DNA of 64,000 nt from Carnobacterium maltaromaticum DSM 20342 (GCF_000744945.1 NZ_JQMX01000001.1:2976001-3040000); one strand, 5' to 3'; positions 29,831 through 39,064 are shown, numbered from the stretch's first letter. The notes: generated by a model from the sequence alone, not told the origin. A program made the numbers and translations.

Positions 29831-30190
29831 ATGAAGATGAAAAAGGTTTTCTTTTTGATACGTTCCATAGGAATCTTTATGATTATCTTTTTAATGAACC
29901 AGACATTTGTTGTTGAAGCTGAATCAGTACAATCAGTTGAAACAGGAGGGTCATTGAGCTTCTATGGAACATATGAATCAGAAATTGAACCACAACCAGG
30001 ACCTCCTAACGGGTCAAAACCAGCAATACCTAGCGAAGTAAATAAAAAACCTATTCAAGGAAAATTGCCTAAAATGGGAGAATTAATTACTCAAAATTGG
30101 ATTTGGTTAATTATTGTTTTACTAGTAATTGTCTTATTTGAACGGTATAGAACATACCGTAAACATTTAAGAGTAGAAATGAATCATTAA
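29831..30190 (+). CDS. Sortase-type mini-protein of WxL locus 1 (LPKMG motif)
   Basis: The 119 residues comprise a signal peptide (cleavage near VEA-ES, residue 33), a short extracellular part (GGSLSFYGTYE then a proline-rich linker), an LPKMGE motif, a hydrophobic helix and a basic tail. This is the plan of the small LPXTG protein found in WxL operons, but the threonine of LPxTG is replaced by methionine, which may weaken or abolish sortase cleavage. A membrane-anchored form is the alternative. Start ATG is 5 bp after GGGAGG. Its partner in locus 2 (51596) shares the SFYG.YE segment. Confidence 0.83.
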   Translation: MKMKKVFFLIRSIGIFMIIFLMNQTFVVEAESVQSVETGGSLSFYGTYESEIEPQPGPPNGSKPAIPSEVNKKPIQGKLPKMGELITQNWIWLIIVLLVIVLFERYRTYRKHLRVEMNH

Positions 30191-30225
30191 TAAAAAACAA
30201 AAAAATGAAAAGAGGAAATTACAAC

Positions 30226-30978
30226 ATGAAATTATTAAACTTAGCAACAGTAGCAGCATTATCAGCAACAATTTTAGTAGGAGGCGCAACAGCGTTTGCT
30301 GAAGAAGCAAGAGAAGTACAAACACAAGGTGAAGTGACATTTACTCCTAACTCAGATGAAGAAACTGTCGTTACACCACCAGAAAGTGAACCAGAAGTTG
30401 TTATTCCTCCTGTAGTACCAAGTACAGGTCCTTTGACAATTGCTTATGCACCATCAATGAACTTTGGAGTACAACCAATTTCAAATCAAGATCAAACGTA
30501 TAGTATGCTTGCTGAAATGCAAGAACTAGCAGATGGAACTGGTGATACACCATATGTCAGTTTTGCTCAAGTACAAGATACTCGCGGAAACAATGAAGGT
30601 TGGACGTTATCTGTAACTGCTAGTGAATTTACTTCTGGTACACAAAATGCAGAATTAACAGGCGCTCAAATTAGCTTGTTAGATCCAACAATTGATTATG
30701 ATGGAAACAATGCATTAAACGCACCAACTGCACATGTAAGCACATTGAGTTTAGTTCCAGGAGCTGCAACTACAATTATGGAAGCGGCAGAAGGACAAGG
30801 AGCCGGTAGTTCCTCAGTAGTATGGGGAGACCAAGTTGCATTAAATGATTCAACAGATGCTGAAGTTCTTAATGATGCCATTCAATTATTTGTACCTGGT
30901 ACGACAGCTAAAGATGCTACAACATACACTGCTGATTTAAGCTGGGAATTAACAGCAACACCAGCTAACGAAATATAA
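30226..30978 (+). CDS. WxL-domain surface protein (250 aa)
   Basis: A signal peptide (cleavage near AFA-EE) precedes a proline/glutamate-rich linker and a C-terminal WxL domain with its two signature motifs, GWTLSV and LSWELTATP. WxL domains bind peptidoglycan non-covalently. The true start is the ATG at 30226, 10 bp after GAGG; the earlier ATG at 30205 lies before that site. It sits between the mini-protein and the WxL-interacting protein, the normal order of these operons, whose products form a surface complex. Confidence 0.92.
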   Translation: MKLLNLATVAALSATILVGGATAFAEEAREVQTQGEVTFTPNSDEETVVTPPESEPEVVIPPVVPSTGPLTIAYAPSMNFGVQPISNQDQTYSMLAEMQELADGTGDTPYVSFAQVQDTRGNNEGWTLSVTASEFTSGTQNAELTGAQISLLDPTIDYDGNNALNAPTAHVSTLSLVPGAATTIMEAAEGQGAGSSSVVWGDQVALNDSTDAEVLNDAIQLFVPGTTAKDATTYTADLSWELTATPANEI

Positions 30979-31046
30979 AATAAATTCTTAATGAGCAGCG
31001 TTGCATGATTTTAGTGTGACGTTGCTCTTTTGAAAGGGGAACTTAA

Positions 31047-32105
31047 ATGAACACCTATCCAATGTCAAAGCAAAAAAAGATATCGATTCTTATTGTCCTG
31101 TCCTTCTTTATATTCACTCTATTTCCAACGATTAGTCTAGCAGAAGAAGCGGAGCTAAACTTCAATGTTACGCCACATTTTCCAGCAAGTCAGCTAGAAG
31201 ATAGTACAAGTTATTTTGATTTAAATTTACCCGCAAATGCAAAAGATGTGCTTGGCTTAACTTTAACGAACTCTTCAGATGAAGAAGTGACAATTAAAAT
31301 AACTGCGCATACCGCTTATACAAATGTAAATGGGATTGTAGAATATGGTAAAACAGCCTCAGAAAAAAATCCAACATTAACTTATGCAATGGAAGATTTA
31401 ATTGAGGTTCCAAAACCGCTGACTTTAGCTGCTGGTGAAAACCGTACAATTGATATTCCATTTCAGATGCCTAAAAAATCTTTTGAAGGTTTATTAGCAG
31501 GAGGGCTACGAATTGAGGAAGTTCGTGAAGAAACAGAGAGTGAAGATGATAATCAAGGATTAGCCATTAAAAATAAATTTTCTTTTGTGATAGGTGTTCT
31601 AGCAAGTAATAATCGTTCAACAATTGTTCCTGAGTTAGAGCTTCTTGATGTTTTTCCAGACCAGCTAAATTATCGCAATGTTTTTAGTGCAACTATTCAA
31701 AATACTACGGCAACATTTGTCAATCAGTTAGAAGTTGATGCAGTGATTCGAGCCGAAGGTCAAGATGAAATTTTGTATCAATCAGAAACTGAGAAAATGC
31801 AAATGGCACCTAACTCGCATTTTAATTATCCAATACCATTAAACGGGGACGCTTTTCGAAATGGGGATTATGTTGCTACGATAACAGCACGGTCTGGTGA
31901 ACATGAATGGACTTGGGCTCAGAAATTTACGATTAACCAAGAAACAGCTAGTCGTTTAAATCGGGCAGATGTTACAGTAGATACAAGTATGAATTGGTGG
32001 ATGATTGCAGCAAGTGGATTATTTATTCTACTTTTAATTGTACTCATTTACCTTTTAATAAAAAGAAAAAAAGACAAAAATAAAAAAACAACGACTGCCG
32101 ACTAG
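31047..32105 (+). CDS. WxL-interacting protein (DUF916/DUF3324), membrane-anchored
   Basis: The 352 residues have a signal peptide (to about residue 33), an N-terminal DUF916 domain (about 40-165, with FNVTPHFPASQLEDSTSYFDL), a DUF3324 domain (about 170-300, with KMQMAPNSHFNYPIPLNG) and a C-terminal transmembrane helix (about 316-340) followed by lysines. This is the WxIP layout. Such proteins tether WxL proteins at the cell surface. It is 56% or so alike in plan to the locus 2 copy at 53605, sharing GIVEYGK, GLLAGG/GILAGG and MQMAPNS motifs; no exact identity was computed. Confidence 0.9.
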   Translation: MNTYPMSKQKKISILIVLSFFIFTLFPTISLAEEAELNFNVTPHFPASQLEDSTSYFDLNLPANAKDVLGLTLTNSSDEEVTIKITAHTAYTNVNGIVEYGKTASEKNPTLTYAMEDLIEVPKPLTLAAGENRTIDIPFQMPKKSFEGLLAGGLRIEEVREETESEDDNQGLAIKNKFSFVIGVLASNNRSTIVPELELLDVFPDQLNYRNVFSATIQNTTATFVNQLEVDAVIRAEGQDEILYQSETEKMQMAPNSHFNYPIPLNGDAFRNGDYVATITARSGEHEWTWAQKFTINQETASRLNRADVTVDTSMNWWMIAASGLFILLLIVLIYLLIKRKKDKNKKTTTAD

Positions 32106-32141
32106 AAAGAAGAAATAAATGGAGAAAGGAGAAAAAGATAA

Positions 32142-35120
32142 ATGAATAAAAGAAAATTAGCTCATTTAATTGGAGTAACAGTTTTGATTTGTTCAGTATT
32201 GATACCTTCAGTCATTGACTTTTCTAGAGAACAAAAAACTGCATCGGCAACAGGAAATCCTACTGAAGTTGCTATAGAAGCAGTAGAAGAAAGTGAAACT
32301 GAAATTGCTAAGCAACCGAATTTTCATTTCATAGAAACTCAAATTAATGAAGAAATTCATAGAGTTGTGAAAATCCAGATAGAAAGCGATATGCCTGTTA
32401 CTGAAGTTGCAGTACAATTACCAAGCGAAGCAAAGGTTCAAGATGCTTTATTACTTGAAGGACAATCCTATCAAGCAAACGAAGAGGGACAAACAATCCT
32501 TAGTCAAACGATGGAAACCAAAAGTCTTGAGTTACCAGTAGTATTTGACACGGCTGGTGAATATCAAGTATCAATCGTATCTAATGATGAGAGCACAGTA
32601 TCTGCTACAATTAATATAACAGCAGGTGAAACTTCAATTGTGACAGAAGAACCGTTAGAAAGTGAAACAGATGCTTCTTCAGAAATATTGGAAGTTGAAG
32701 TAGGTATTGAAAATGCAAGTATTCCTGAAACAGAGACACCTTTAAATAACGAGGAAATTAGCAGAGCTGATGAAAATGGTGTACAAGATGTTGCAACTTG
32801 GGTAGAATTCATTCGAGCTTTTGTTGATCCAACCGTTACTATTATTAATGTTATAGATGATTTTGCAACACCTAGTAATCCTCGTTTAGATTTGACAACT
32901 GTCACGACTGGGGATACCGGAAATTTCACTGGTGGATTATCAGGAGTGTATTTAAGTGTCCCAAATATTTCCCGTAGTCTTGTTATAGAAGGAAATAATC
33001 ACCAGATTGATTTTAAAGCTGTAGCTCTTTGTTTCCTTGATACCACAGCAAATGTTAATTCACCATGGGATGTAGAATTAAAGGACTTAGAAATATATCA
33101 TGGAAACTATTATGGTCCAGTAACATTTTTTAACTTAAGTACCAACAACCAACGTTTATCAACAATTACGTATAATAATATTACAAATATTGGAAATCAA
33201 TTGATTCATTCACCAATGAGTCATGTACAAATCAAAGGCGTTACTAGTAGTATTCAACAAGAAAATTATACCTCTAATTTTGGTGCTTGGAGAATTTATG
33301 GAACCAACCAAACGAATATTTTTGTTTCTAAAATGACAATGCTAAAAGATAGTGAATTAGTCTTAGCTACAATTGGCGCTGGAAATATTGATTTGGGATA
33401 TGATTCGAATGGAGAACTATTACTTGAAGATGGCTCAAAAATAACAGCCACTGCAAATGGAACTTCAGGAGAAGCAAATGGAGTGAACATACTGATTAGA
33501 TCTGGTTCAGTAACGGCTGGTGAAAACTCTAAAATTTCCCTTGTTCCGCAACTAAATTCCTCGGCTATTTCTTTGTTAGCTATAGGCGCTAGCCTCAATA
33601 TTGGAAAAAATGCTAATGTAGAAATACAATCAAATGGTAGATCAACAAATATCAATAACAATAATACAAATATAATATGGTTAGGAGCTGGAAGTTTAGT
33701 ACAAATAGATGAAGGTGGAAGATTGGCAATAGATGCTATAAATCAAGGGAGTACAGTTTCAAATGTTATTCATGCTTCTGGATCAGCAGCGACACTAATA
33801 GTTGGTAAAGATAGTGTTTTAGACATAAAAAGTGATAGCATCTCTCAAAATCAACACTTAATTAAGTTTGCCTTGGCTAGTGGAACCTTTCAATTTTCAG
33901 ATGCAAAGAAAATTAATTTACAAAGAACTGGAATAGGTGGGACAGGATCAAACAGTGGACTGATTAGTATGGGCGGCTCTACAGGAGTATTAGATGTGGA
34001 CGTCCAATCGGTAAAACAATGGAGCAATGGCAATTTGAGTGAAGAGGCAGATTATAACTGGACCCCTATTTTTAATCTACATGTTGGGTTTACAGGTACG
34101 GTAATGAGATTAGATTCAGTATCAAGTATTTCACAAGAAACAGTTGATTCTTTCAGAGCAAATTTTACAACTCAAAATGTACAACGAATTCTTTTCGAGA
34201 AAATTCCTGATGTAAATGTAACGATTAATGAATTATCTGAGGATAAAACATTAGAAATCTCACATGTCATCACAGGAATAGCGAATCCAGGTAGTGTGAT
34301 TCGTTTTACTGGTGATGCAGCGATACCTACTGGAACCATTCCATCACCGGACATGAATTCAATAGAAACGTATCATGTTCAAGCAGATGTAAATGGAGAG
34401 TACCGTTATGAATTACCTGCGGATAGTTATTTTACTGTTGGAAATACAGTTACAGCTTATGCATTTTTGGAAGGGAAATCAGATACTGATAGCACCGTTG
34501 TTCAAGAAAGGTTAGCTCCGCCTAATCCTTTAGATCCACTTAACCCAGATTTGGAAGTAGATCCAGAGAATAAGCCTAATTTGCCAGAAGAACAGGGTCA
34601 ACTTAGTATTGACTTTATCTCACAATTTAATTTTGGGACGCAGTCTATTTCGACACAAGATAAGACATACTATGTCAATTCTCAACGATTATTGAATGAG
34701 GATGGGACAGTAAATAACACAGAAGAGCGACCTAATTTTGTTCAAGTTAGTGATCGTCGACCAAGTAATCAACGTGGTGGATGGGAGTTATCTCTTAGCC
34801 AGGAATCTCAATTTAGCACGTCTGGTGGAAAAGAACTAGTTGGAGCACAACTTCAATTGGCAAACGCTGAATTGATTTCTCCACAGGAAAATAGTAAACC
34901 TAGTTTTGTTGAAACGCTTCAAAATCTTATACCTGGTGTGCGTCAGCCGTTAATTATAGCTGAAGGTGATGAAGGTCAAGGAACATGGGTTTATCGCTTT
35001 GGAGACAGCACTACAGGAAGTGAAAGTGTAAAACTTCAAGTTCCAAAAGGTTCAAATCCAAATGCTGAATCTTACAGTACAACTTTAAATTGGGAATTAA
35101 GTGCGATCCCTGGAAATTAA
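32142..35120 (+). CDS. Large WxL adhesin with beta-helix domain (992 aa)
   Basis: After a signal peptide (cleavage near ASA, residue 36) comes a glutamate-rich region, then a long repetitive domain (about 215-600) that begins VATWVEFIRAFVDPTVTI and has the irregular V/I-N-L pattern of a pectate-lyase-like right-handed beta-helix, as in known adhesins. Next are a bacterial Ig-like module (about 690-790), a proline-rich linker and a terminal WxL domain (about 820-992) with GGWELSL and LNWELSAIPGN. It probably binds a host or plant glycan or protein and is held on the wall by its WxL domain. It closes WxL locus 1. Confidence 0.88.
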   Translation: MNKRKLAHLIGVTVLICSVLIPSVIDFSREQKTASATGNPTEVAIEAVEESETEIAKQPNFHFIETQINEEIHRVVKIQIESDMPVTEVAVQLPSEAKVQDALLLEGQSYQANEEGQTILSQTMETKSLELPVVFDTAGEYQVSIVSNDESTVSATINITAGETSIVTEEPLESETDASSEILEVEVGIENASIPETETPLNNEEISRADENGVQDVATWVEFIRAFVDPTVTIINVIDDFATPSNPRLDLTTVTTGDTGNFTGGLSGVYLSVPNISRSLVIEGNNHQIDFKAVALCFLDTTANVNSPWDVELKDLEIYHGNYYGPVTFFNLSTNNQRLSTITYNNITNIGNQLIHSPMSHVQIKGVTSSIQQENYTSNFGAWRIYGTNQTNIFVSKMTMLKDSELVLATIGAGNIDLGYDSNGELLLEDGSKITATANGTSGEANGVNILIRSGSVTAGENSKISLVPQLNSSAISLLAIGASLNIGKNANVEIQSNGRSTNINNNNTNIIWLGAGSLVQIDEGGRLAIDAINQGSTVSNVIHASGSAATLIVGKDSVLDIKSDSISQNQHLIKFALASGTFQFSDAKKINLQRTGIGGTGSNSGLISMGGSTGVLDVDVQSVKQWSNGNLSEEADYNWTPIFNLHVGFTGTVMRLDSVSSISQETVDSFRANFTTQNVQRILFEKIPDVNVTINELSEDKTLEISHVITGIANPGSVIRFTGDAAIPTGTIPSPDMNSIETYHVQADVNGEYRYELPADSYFTVGNTVTAYAFLEGKSDTDSTVVQERLAPPNPLDPLNPDLEVDPENKPNLPEEQGQLSIDFISQFNFGTQSISTQDKTYYVNSQRLLNEDGTVNNTEERPNFVQVSDRRPSNQRGGWELSLSQESQFSTSGGKELVGAQLQLANAELISPQENSKPSFVETLQNLIPGVRQPLIIAEGDEGQGTWVYRFGDSTTGSESVKLQVPKGSNPNAESYSTTLNWELSAIPGN

Positions 35121-35140
35121 ATAAGATAAAATACGATAGA

Positions 35141-35181
35141 AAAAAAACAGAGAATCTAGTTCGTGATTCTCTGTTTTTTTT
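35141..35181. terminator. Bidirectional terminator between WxL adhesin and Mga-like copy 2
   Basis: ACAGAGAATC and GATTCTCTGT with long A and T runs make a perfect 16-bp symmetric hairpin that serves both convergent genes. Confidence 0.92.
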
Positions 35182-36640
35182 ATTTTTCATTGTTATATAA
35201 GGTCGATAAAAGCGAAAACCATTCAACTTCAAGGGGAATGGGTGATAGTTTCACCACTTTACAAACGGAAATAGGTGCTTGAATTCGAAAATTTACAATA
35301 CAAATATCAATAGAAAGGAGCGTTAAAAGTTCATTATTTAATTCTTTATTGAATAAGAAGATGACTTCTGCATCTCGTGGAACGACTTTAAGAGCGGTTG
35401 ATTTATAATATCCAATGCTGGCAGGATCACCAGAAAAAGAAAAAAGAACTTTTAAGTCTTTTTTTGAGGACATTTGTAAAAAAGATGTCGTAATAAGAGT
35501 TAGGCTAACTGCTACATCGTTCACAAATTTGAATGTTATTTTGTGCGTATCAAGAATCTTAAGCCAGTCCTTGAGCATATCAGGATAACTAAGTTGAATT
35601 TGCTTATGCAATTCTTTATCTAATTCTTGATAATAAGGTGCTAGATCAGTTAGAAATGTTGTGTTCATTAAAAATGCTTGTAACGTAATTTTTAAATTTA
35701 TATATAAGCCTGGATGGAGATGGTATTGAGTCAGAAAGTTAGAAACAATTGGCTCAAATTGGGCTAGTTGAGATCCATAATCAGCATAAAAAAAGGTAGA
35801 TTGGTTTTCATAAGTTAAAGCATCTAATCTAAGGATATAGGCATACATCAACTCATTTTCAGACAACAATCCGATATCTGGATTATTTTCGAAATTAGGA
35901 AGAAAAGCACGTTTGAATCGTGCAAAGCTATCCGAATCTCTGTGGAGCTTTTTGATGTTTTCTGATAAAAGCACATCATGGCCATTTTTTATTCGTTGTT
36001 CAAAAATAGAAATTAAGTTGGAAACTCGAGTGTAATCAATGCTTAGTGCAAAACCAGATTCACTGATTAATTTAGCAATGGTTTGATAAACTGAATTCGT
36101 TTGATGCGCTTCAATTGGGAGTAAGGAATTATCAAATACATATCTAAAGTAGCGAAAGAAAAAGTAACGAATCGTGATTTCATCTCCGACTATATTGATA
36201 TGCGGTGTCAATGTTAAGTTCAAATCATATTGATTTAATTCTTTTTTTAAATGCGCTAAATACCTTTTAACGGAAGAATCAGACAAGTATAAGTGGTCAG
36301 ATAAGCTCTCAATAGTGTCGAAGGTATTGTCATAGATGCGTTCAATAATAGAAAAAAGTGGATTATTCTCTGTAATGGCATTTAGATACAATGAAATAGA
36401 CGAAGGGTCTTTTGTCTTCAAAGTAAATTCATTTTTTGAATTTTGAGATAGCTCCATATTATAGGGGCGTTCTTTATTGAATTCCGTAATATAGTCTGAA
36501 ATAGTTCGTTTAGAAAAATTTGTCTGATGGATTAAAAATTTAACATCAAGTGGGATTGGACTAGTGGCTAGTATTGAAAATATCTGGGCTTTTCTTTTTG
36601 ACACCCTATCAACTAAAAGATTGTAGGTTAAATCATACAT
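35180..36640 (-). CDS. Mga-like transcriptional regulator (copy 2, 486 aa)
   Basis: This regulator has the same plan as copies 1 and 3: a first HTH (about residues 20-60, with HQTNFSKRTISDYI), a Mga-type HTH (about 95-135, LSDHLYLSDSSVKRYLAHLKKEL), a VGDE.TIRYFF segment and a long helical C-terminal half. I use the ATG at 36640, with AAAGGAG 12 bp upstream; the in-frame TTG at 36652 directly touches that site. It converges with the WxL adhesin gene and is divergent from small protein C, so it probably controls locus 1 and the C/37314 pair. Confidence 0.82.
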   Translation of the reverse strand: MYDLTYNLLVDRVSKRKAQIFSILATSPIPLDVKFLIHQTNFSKRTISDYITEFNKERPYNMELSQNSKNEFTLKTKDPSSISLYLNAITENNPLFSIIERIYDNTFDTIESLSDHLYLSDSSVKRYLAHLKKELNQYDLNLTLTPHINIVGDEITIRYFFFRYFRYVFDNSLLPIEAHQTNSVYQTIAKLISESGFALSIDYTRVSNLISIFEQRIKNGHDVLLSENIKKLHRDSDSFARFKRAFLPNFENNPDIGLLSENELMYAYILRLDALTYENQSTFFYADYGSQLAQFEPIVSNFLTQYHLHPGLYINLKITLQAFLMNTTFLTDLAPYYQELDKELHKQIQLSYPDMLKDWLKILDTHKITFKFVNDVAVSLTLITTSFLQMSSKKDLKVLFSFSGDPASIGYYKSTALKVVPRDAEVIFLFNKELNNELLTLLSIDICIVNFRIQAPISVCKVVKLSPIPLEVEWFSLLSTLYNNEK

Positions 36641-36652
36641 AGTAGCAGTCAA

Positions 36653-37053
36653 CTCCTTTATTTATCGGTTAAGTAGCAGTAAGTTAAAAAAATTACAAAA
36701 TAGAAAGACTTCCAAGATTTTAAACGGATATCTATTGTTATTAGTTCTCAAAGTATACCATAAGAGTGGGAAATATATTAAATTTAAACAATTATTTTTT
36801 ACGATAGTAGTGGGAAAATAGAAGTAGTTAAAATCAGGTCAATAAAAAACATATCGTGAAAAAAGTGATTTGTTGTTAGTATCTGGAAAGGTTAATCTAA
36901 GTGTAGCCATTAAGAAGCTTTATAAGTGATAGATAAGAAAATAACCTATTTATTCTCTTGTAATAGTTAATATATACAAAAAAGTACCAAATCACAAAAT
37001 GTAAACCTTAAGAAATTAGTGAATAGTATAAAAAGAAAAGGATGTGAATAAAT
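36653..37053. other. Intergenic region between Mga-like copy 2 and small protein C
   Basis: This 401-bp divergent region carries no gene. Its one notable element is the 19-bp shared motif at 36857-36875. No convincing promoter pair was found. Confidence 0.5.
36857..36875 (+). promoter_or_regulatory. Shared 19-bp motif, copy 2
   Basis: This is an exact copy of the motif at 29362-29380, lying 178 bp before small protein C and about 217 bp before Mga-like copy 2 on the other strand. Confidence 0.5.
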
Positions 37054-37290
37054 ATGATTGAAAAATTTTGGGATGATATTGTGGTTTATTCGGTAGAGTA
37101 CAAGATATTGATGAATGATAACACCCTACAAGTACAACATAAAACGTTGGCTTGTAATAGTCTAATAATAGAAAAAGAGTTAGAAAATAAAATAAAAAAT
37201 CATCTAACAAATTGCGTTGAAGTAACCTTTATAGAAGAAATAGCAGATGGTCTTTTTTTAAAAGAAAAGTATTCTGATAGTTCATTATAG
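37054..37290 (+). CDS. Small protein, family S copy C (78 aa, unknown function)
   Basis: The 78-residue product begins MIEKFWDDIVVYSVEY and ends with NCVEVTFIEEIADGLFLKEK followed by a short tail. Both ends align closely with copy D (MQIEDHWTDVVVYQVEI and HVLEITRLDEIDEGLYLHGK). It is probably a compact alpha/beta cytoplasmic protein. Start ATG follows AAAAGGA at about 12 bp. It is divergent from Mga-like copy 2 and 23 bp upstream of the unknown 80-residue gene, so the two form an operon. No known family is recognised. Confidence 0.75.
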   Translation: MIEKFWDDIVVYSVEYKILMNDNTLQVQHKTLACNSLIIEKELENKIKNHLTNCVEVTFIEEIADGLFLKEKYSDSSL

Positions 37291-37313
37291 AAAAATAAAA
37301 GGGGCATCAAAAC

Positions 37314-37556
37314 ATGCATAAAATAGTTAGGTTTCCAATTACAGATAGTCAAAAGAAACAAAATACAGTAGGGAAAGGTTTTGTTCCTTGTGAAATTTCA
37401 GAGAAGTATTTAAATCTAAAAAAGAACAGTTTTGAAGGAGATATCGTCATTAAAGTGATGAAAGACAGGAGTATTTCAGGTGAAATAGATCATGAAATAT
37501 GCGAACTAGTTGTTTCTAAAAGCATGTTACTCAAGGTTTTAGATCAAATGAAATAA
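37314..37556 (+). CDS. Hypothetical protein (80 aa)
   Basis: An 80-residue soluble protein without signal peptide or helix-turn-helix, with alternating hydrophobic and charged residues (GDIVIKVMKDRSISGEID) suggesting a beta-rich fold. A GGGG site lies 9 bp before the ATG. It follows small protein C by 23 bp and ends at a good terminator, so the pair is probably one transcript. I do not recognise a family, and no other copy is present in the window. Confidence 0.65.
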   Translation: MHKIVRFPITDSQKKQNTVGKGFVPCEISEKYLNLKKNSFEGDIVIKVMKDRSISGEIDHEICELVVSKSMLLKVLDQMK

Positions 37557-37583
37557 GTCGTTTATAGGGACGAGTTCATTTTA

Positions 37584-37624
37584 AAAGAGTTATTTTTCCA
37601 AGAGGGAAAATAGCTCTTTTTTTA
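37584..37624 (+). terminator. Terminator after the 80-aa gene
   Basis: AAAGAGTTATTTTTCC and GGGAAAATAGCTCTTT pair with two G-U/A-C style irregularities and run into a seven-T tract. Confidence 0.85.
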
Positions 37625-37690
37625 TTCGTATCAGTTGTAGAAGCTTCATAGATTTGGTACACTTTAGACAACAAAATCGATTATTAAACT

Positions 37691-37804
37691 AGCTCTTATG
37701 AGCCAACTCTTCGAGAAAAAGATAAAAATTTGAGAGGACAAAAAACGTCCTATCAATTTTTCCTATTTTCTTGCCGGAGTTAACCGTCTCAACGAGCTTT
37801 TTAT
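37691..37804 (+). repeat. Structured 114-bp repeat, copy 1
   Basis: It begins AGCTCTTATGAGCC, contains the hairpin AGGAC/GTCCT around an AAAAAAC loop inside a longer AT-rich helix, and ends GTCTCAACGAGC-TTTTTAT. It ends 21 bp before the start codon of the AI-2E-type permease gene. The outer helix GAGCC/GTCTC has one mismatch in this copy. The terminal TCAACGAGC-TTTTT could form a short terminator-like hairpin. Confidence 0.85.
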
Positions 37805-37825
37805 TAAGTAGTAAGGGGAATGTTT

Positions 37826-38944
37826 ATGGGAAAACTAAAAGAATCAAGGCTCTTTTTCTGGTCAATTGAGTTGTTAACCTTGGCAACTCTGTTATATGTA
37901 TGCACCAAAATTGGTTTTCTTTTTCAACCATTTGGGATTTTAATTTCAACGTTATTTGCGCCAATTTTAGTTGCTGGATTTTTATATTATATGATGAATC
38001 CACTGGTTCATTTACTAGAAAGGTTTAAAATTAAACGCTCATTAGCGATTATACTTATCTTTATTGTGTTGATTGTTTTGCTGTCATTTTTGGTCGTCAC
38101 AATTATTCCTAGTTTAATTGATCAAGTCTCACAATTTGCTCAAAATTTTCCTAGTATGTTAAAAGAAGGGCAAAATCAATTGGATTTACTCGCTAAACGT
38201 CCAGAATTACAAAACCTTGATATGCAAGAGTACATTAATGATTTAAATTTATCGACCTCAAAATTAGTTACTGGAGTAGTGAATGGCTTTACTAGTAGCG
38301 TATTTTCAATCATAGGGGTTATCTCAAGTGTAACCTTAGTGATTGTTACGGTTCCGATTGTTTTGTTTTATATGTTTAAAGATGGCGATAAATTACCAAA
38401 TGCGATTGTCCGTTTTGTTCCAAAAAGTTATAAACAAAGAGTCTTGGATTTGATTTCTGATATTAATTCGACTCTAGCTTCTTTTATTAGTGGTCAAGCA
38501 CTTGTCTGTTTATATGTAGGAACCTGCGCTTTTATTGGTTATTTAGTGATTGGCATGCCTTATGCACTACTTTTAGGTGTGATTGCTGGGGTGATGGATA
38601 TTATCCCTTATCTAGGGCCTTGGTTAGGTGTTGCACCAGCTATTTTGATTGCGTTAACTCGTTCTCCTTTAGAGGCTCTTTTGGTGGCTGTGATTATTAT
38701 TGTCATTCAAATCGGTGAATCTAATTTAGTTTATCCACTAGTGATGGGGAAATCATTAGACATGCATCCGTTAACGATTATTTTTATCTTGCTAGTGGCA
38801 GGTAATTTAGCTGGTTTAGTTGGAATGATTATTGGAATACCAGCTTATGCTGTGATAAAAATTATTTTACATCATCTTTATCGAGCTGTGGATGATAAAA
38901 AAGGCATCCCGCAATTAAATCGCTCTGAAATTGAAGAAATATAA
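37826..38944 (+). CDS. AI-2E family transporter (PerM/YdbI type)
   Basis: A 372-residue membrane protein with about seven to eight helices: a double N-terminal pair, a soluble segment (about 105-150) and a C-terminal bundle with the family motifs GVIAGVMDIIPYLGPWLG and PLVMGKSLDMHPL. Members of this family export autoinducer-2 or act as ion antiporters. The ATG at 37826 is 7 bp after GGGG; the ATG at 37820 is too close to it. It stands alone behind a copy of the 114-bp repeat. Confidence 0.87.
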   Translation: MGKLKESRLFFWSIELLTLATLLYVCTKIGFLFQPFGILISTLFAPILVAGFLYYMMNPLVHLLERFKIKRSLAIILIFIVLIVLLSFLVVTIIPSLIDQVSQFAQNFPSMLKEGQNQLDLLAKRPELQNLDMQEYINDLNLSTSKLVTGVVNGFTSSVFSIIGVISSVTLVIVTVPIVLFYMFKDGDKLPNAIVRFVPKSYKQRVLDLISDINSTLASFISGQALVCLYVGTCAFIGYLVIGMPYALLLGVIAGVMDIIPYLGPWLGVAPAILIALTRSPLEALLVAVIIIVIQIGESNLVYPLVMGKSLDMHPLTIIFILLVAGNLAGLVGMIIGIPAYAVIKIILHHLYRAVDDKKGIPQLNRSEIEEI

Positions 38945-38983
38945 GTTAAATGAGTTTTAGATGATAAATAAATGATAAAATGG

Positions 38984-39012
38984 TTGATTATTTTAATTTA
39001 AGCAGTTATACT
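38984..39012 (+). promoter_or_regulatory. Promoter of the T-box transcript
   Basis: TTGATT (38984-38989) and TATACT (39007-39012) are 17 bp apart, about 50 bp before the T-box stem I. Confidence 0.7.
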
Positions 39013-39064
39013 AAATGAAAATAATTAAATTTAAAATGCAAAGACAAGGAAAGTATAATTTAAT

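Noticed and set aside
32564..32929. 121-codon frame antisense to the large WxL adhesin, and similar frames at 33296-33661
   Set aside because: Shadows of a well-supported coding frame, without ribosome binding sites.
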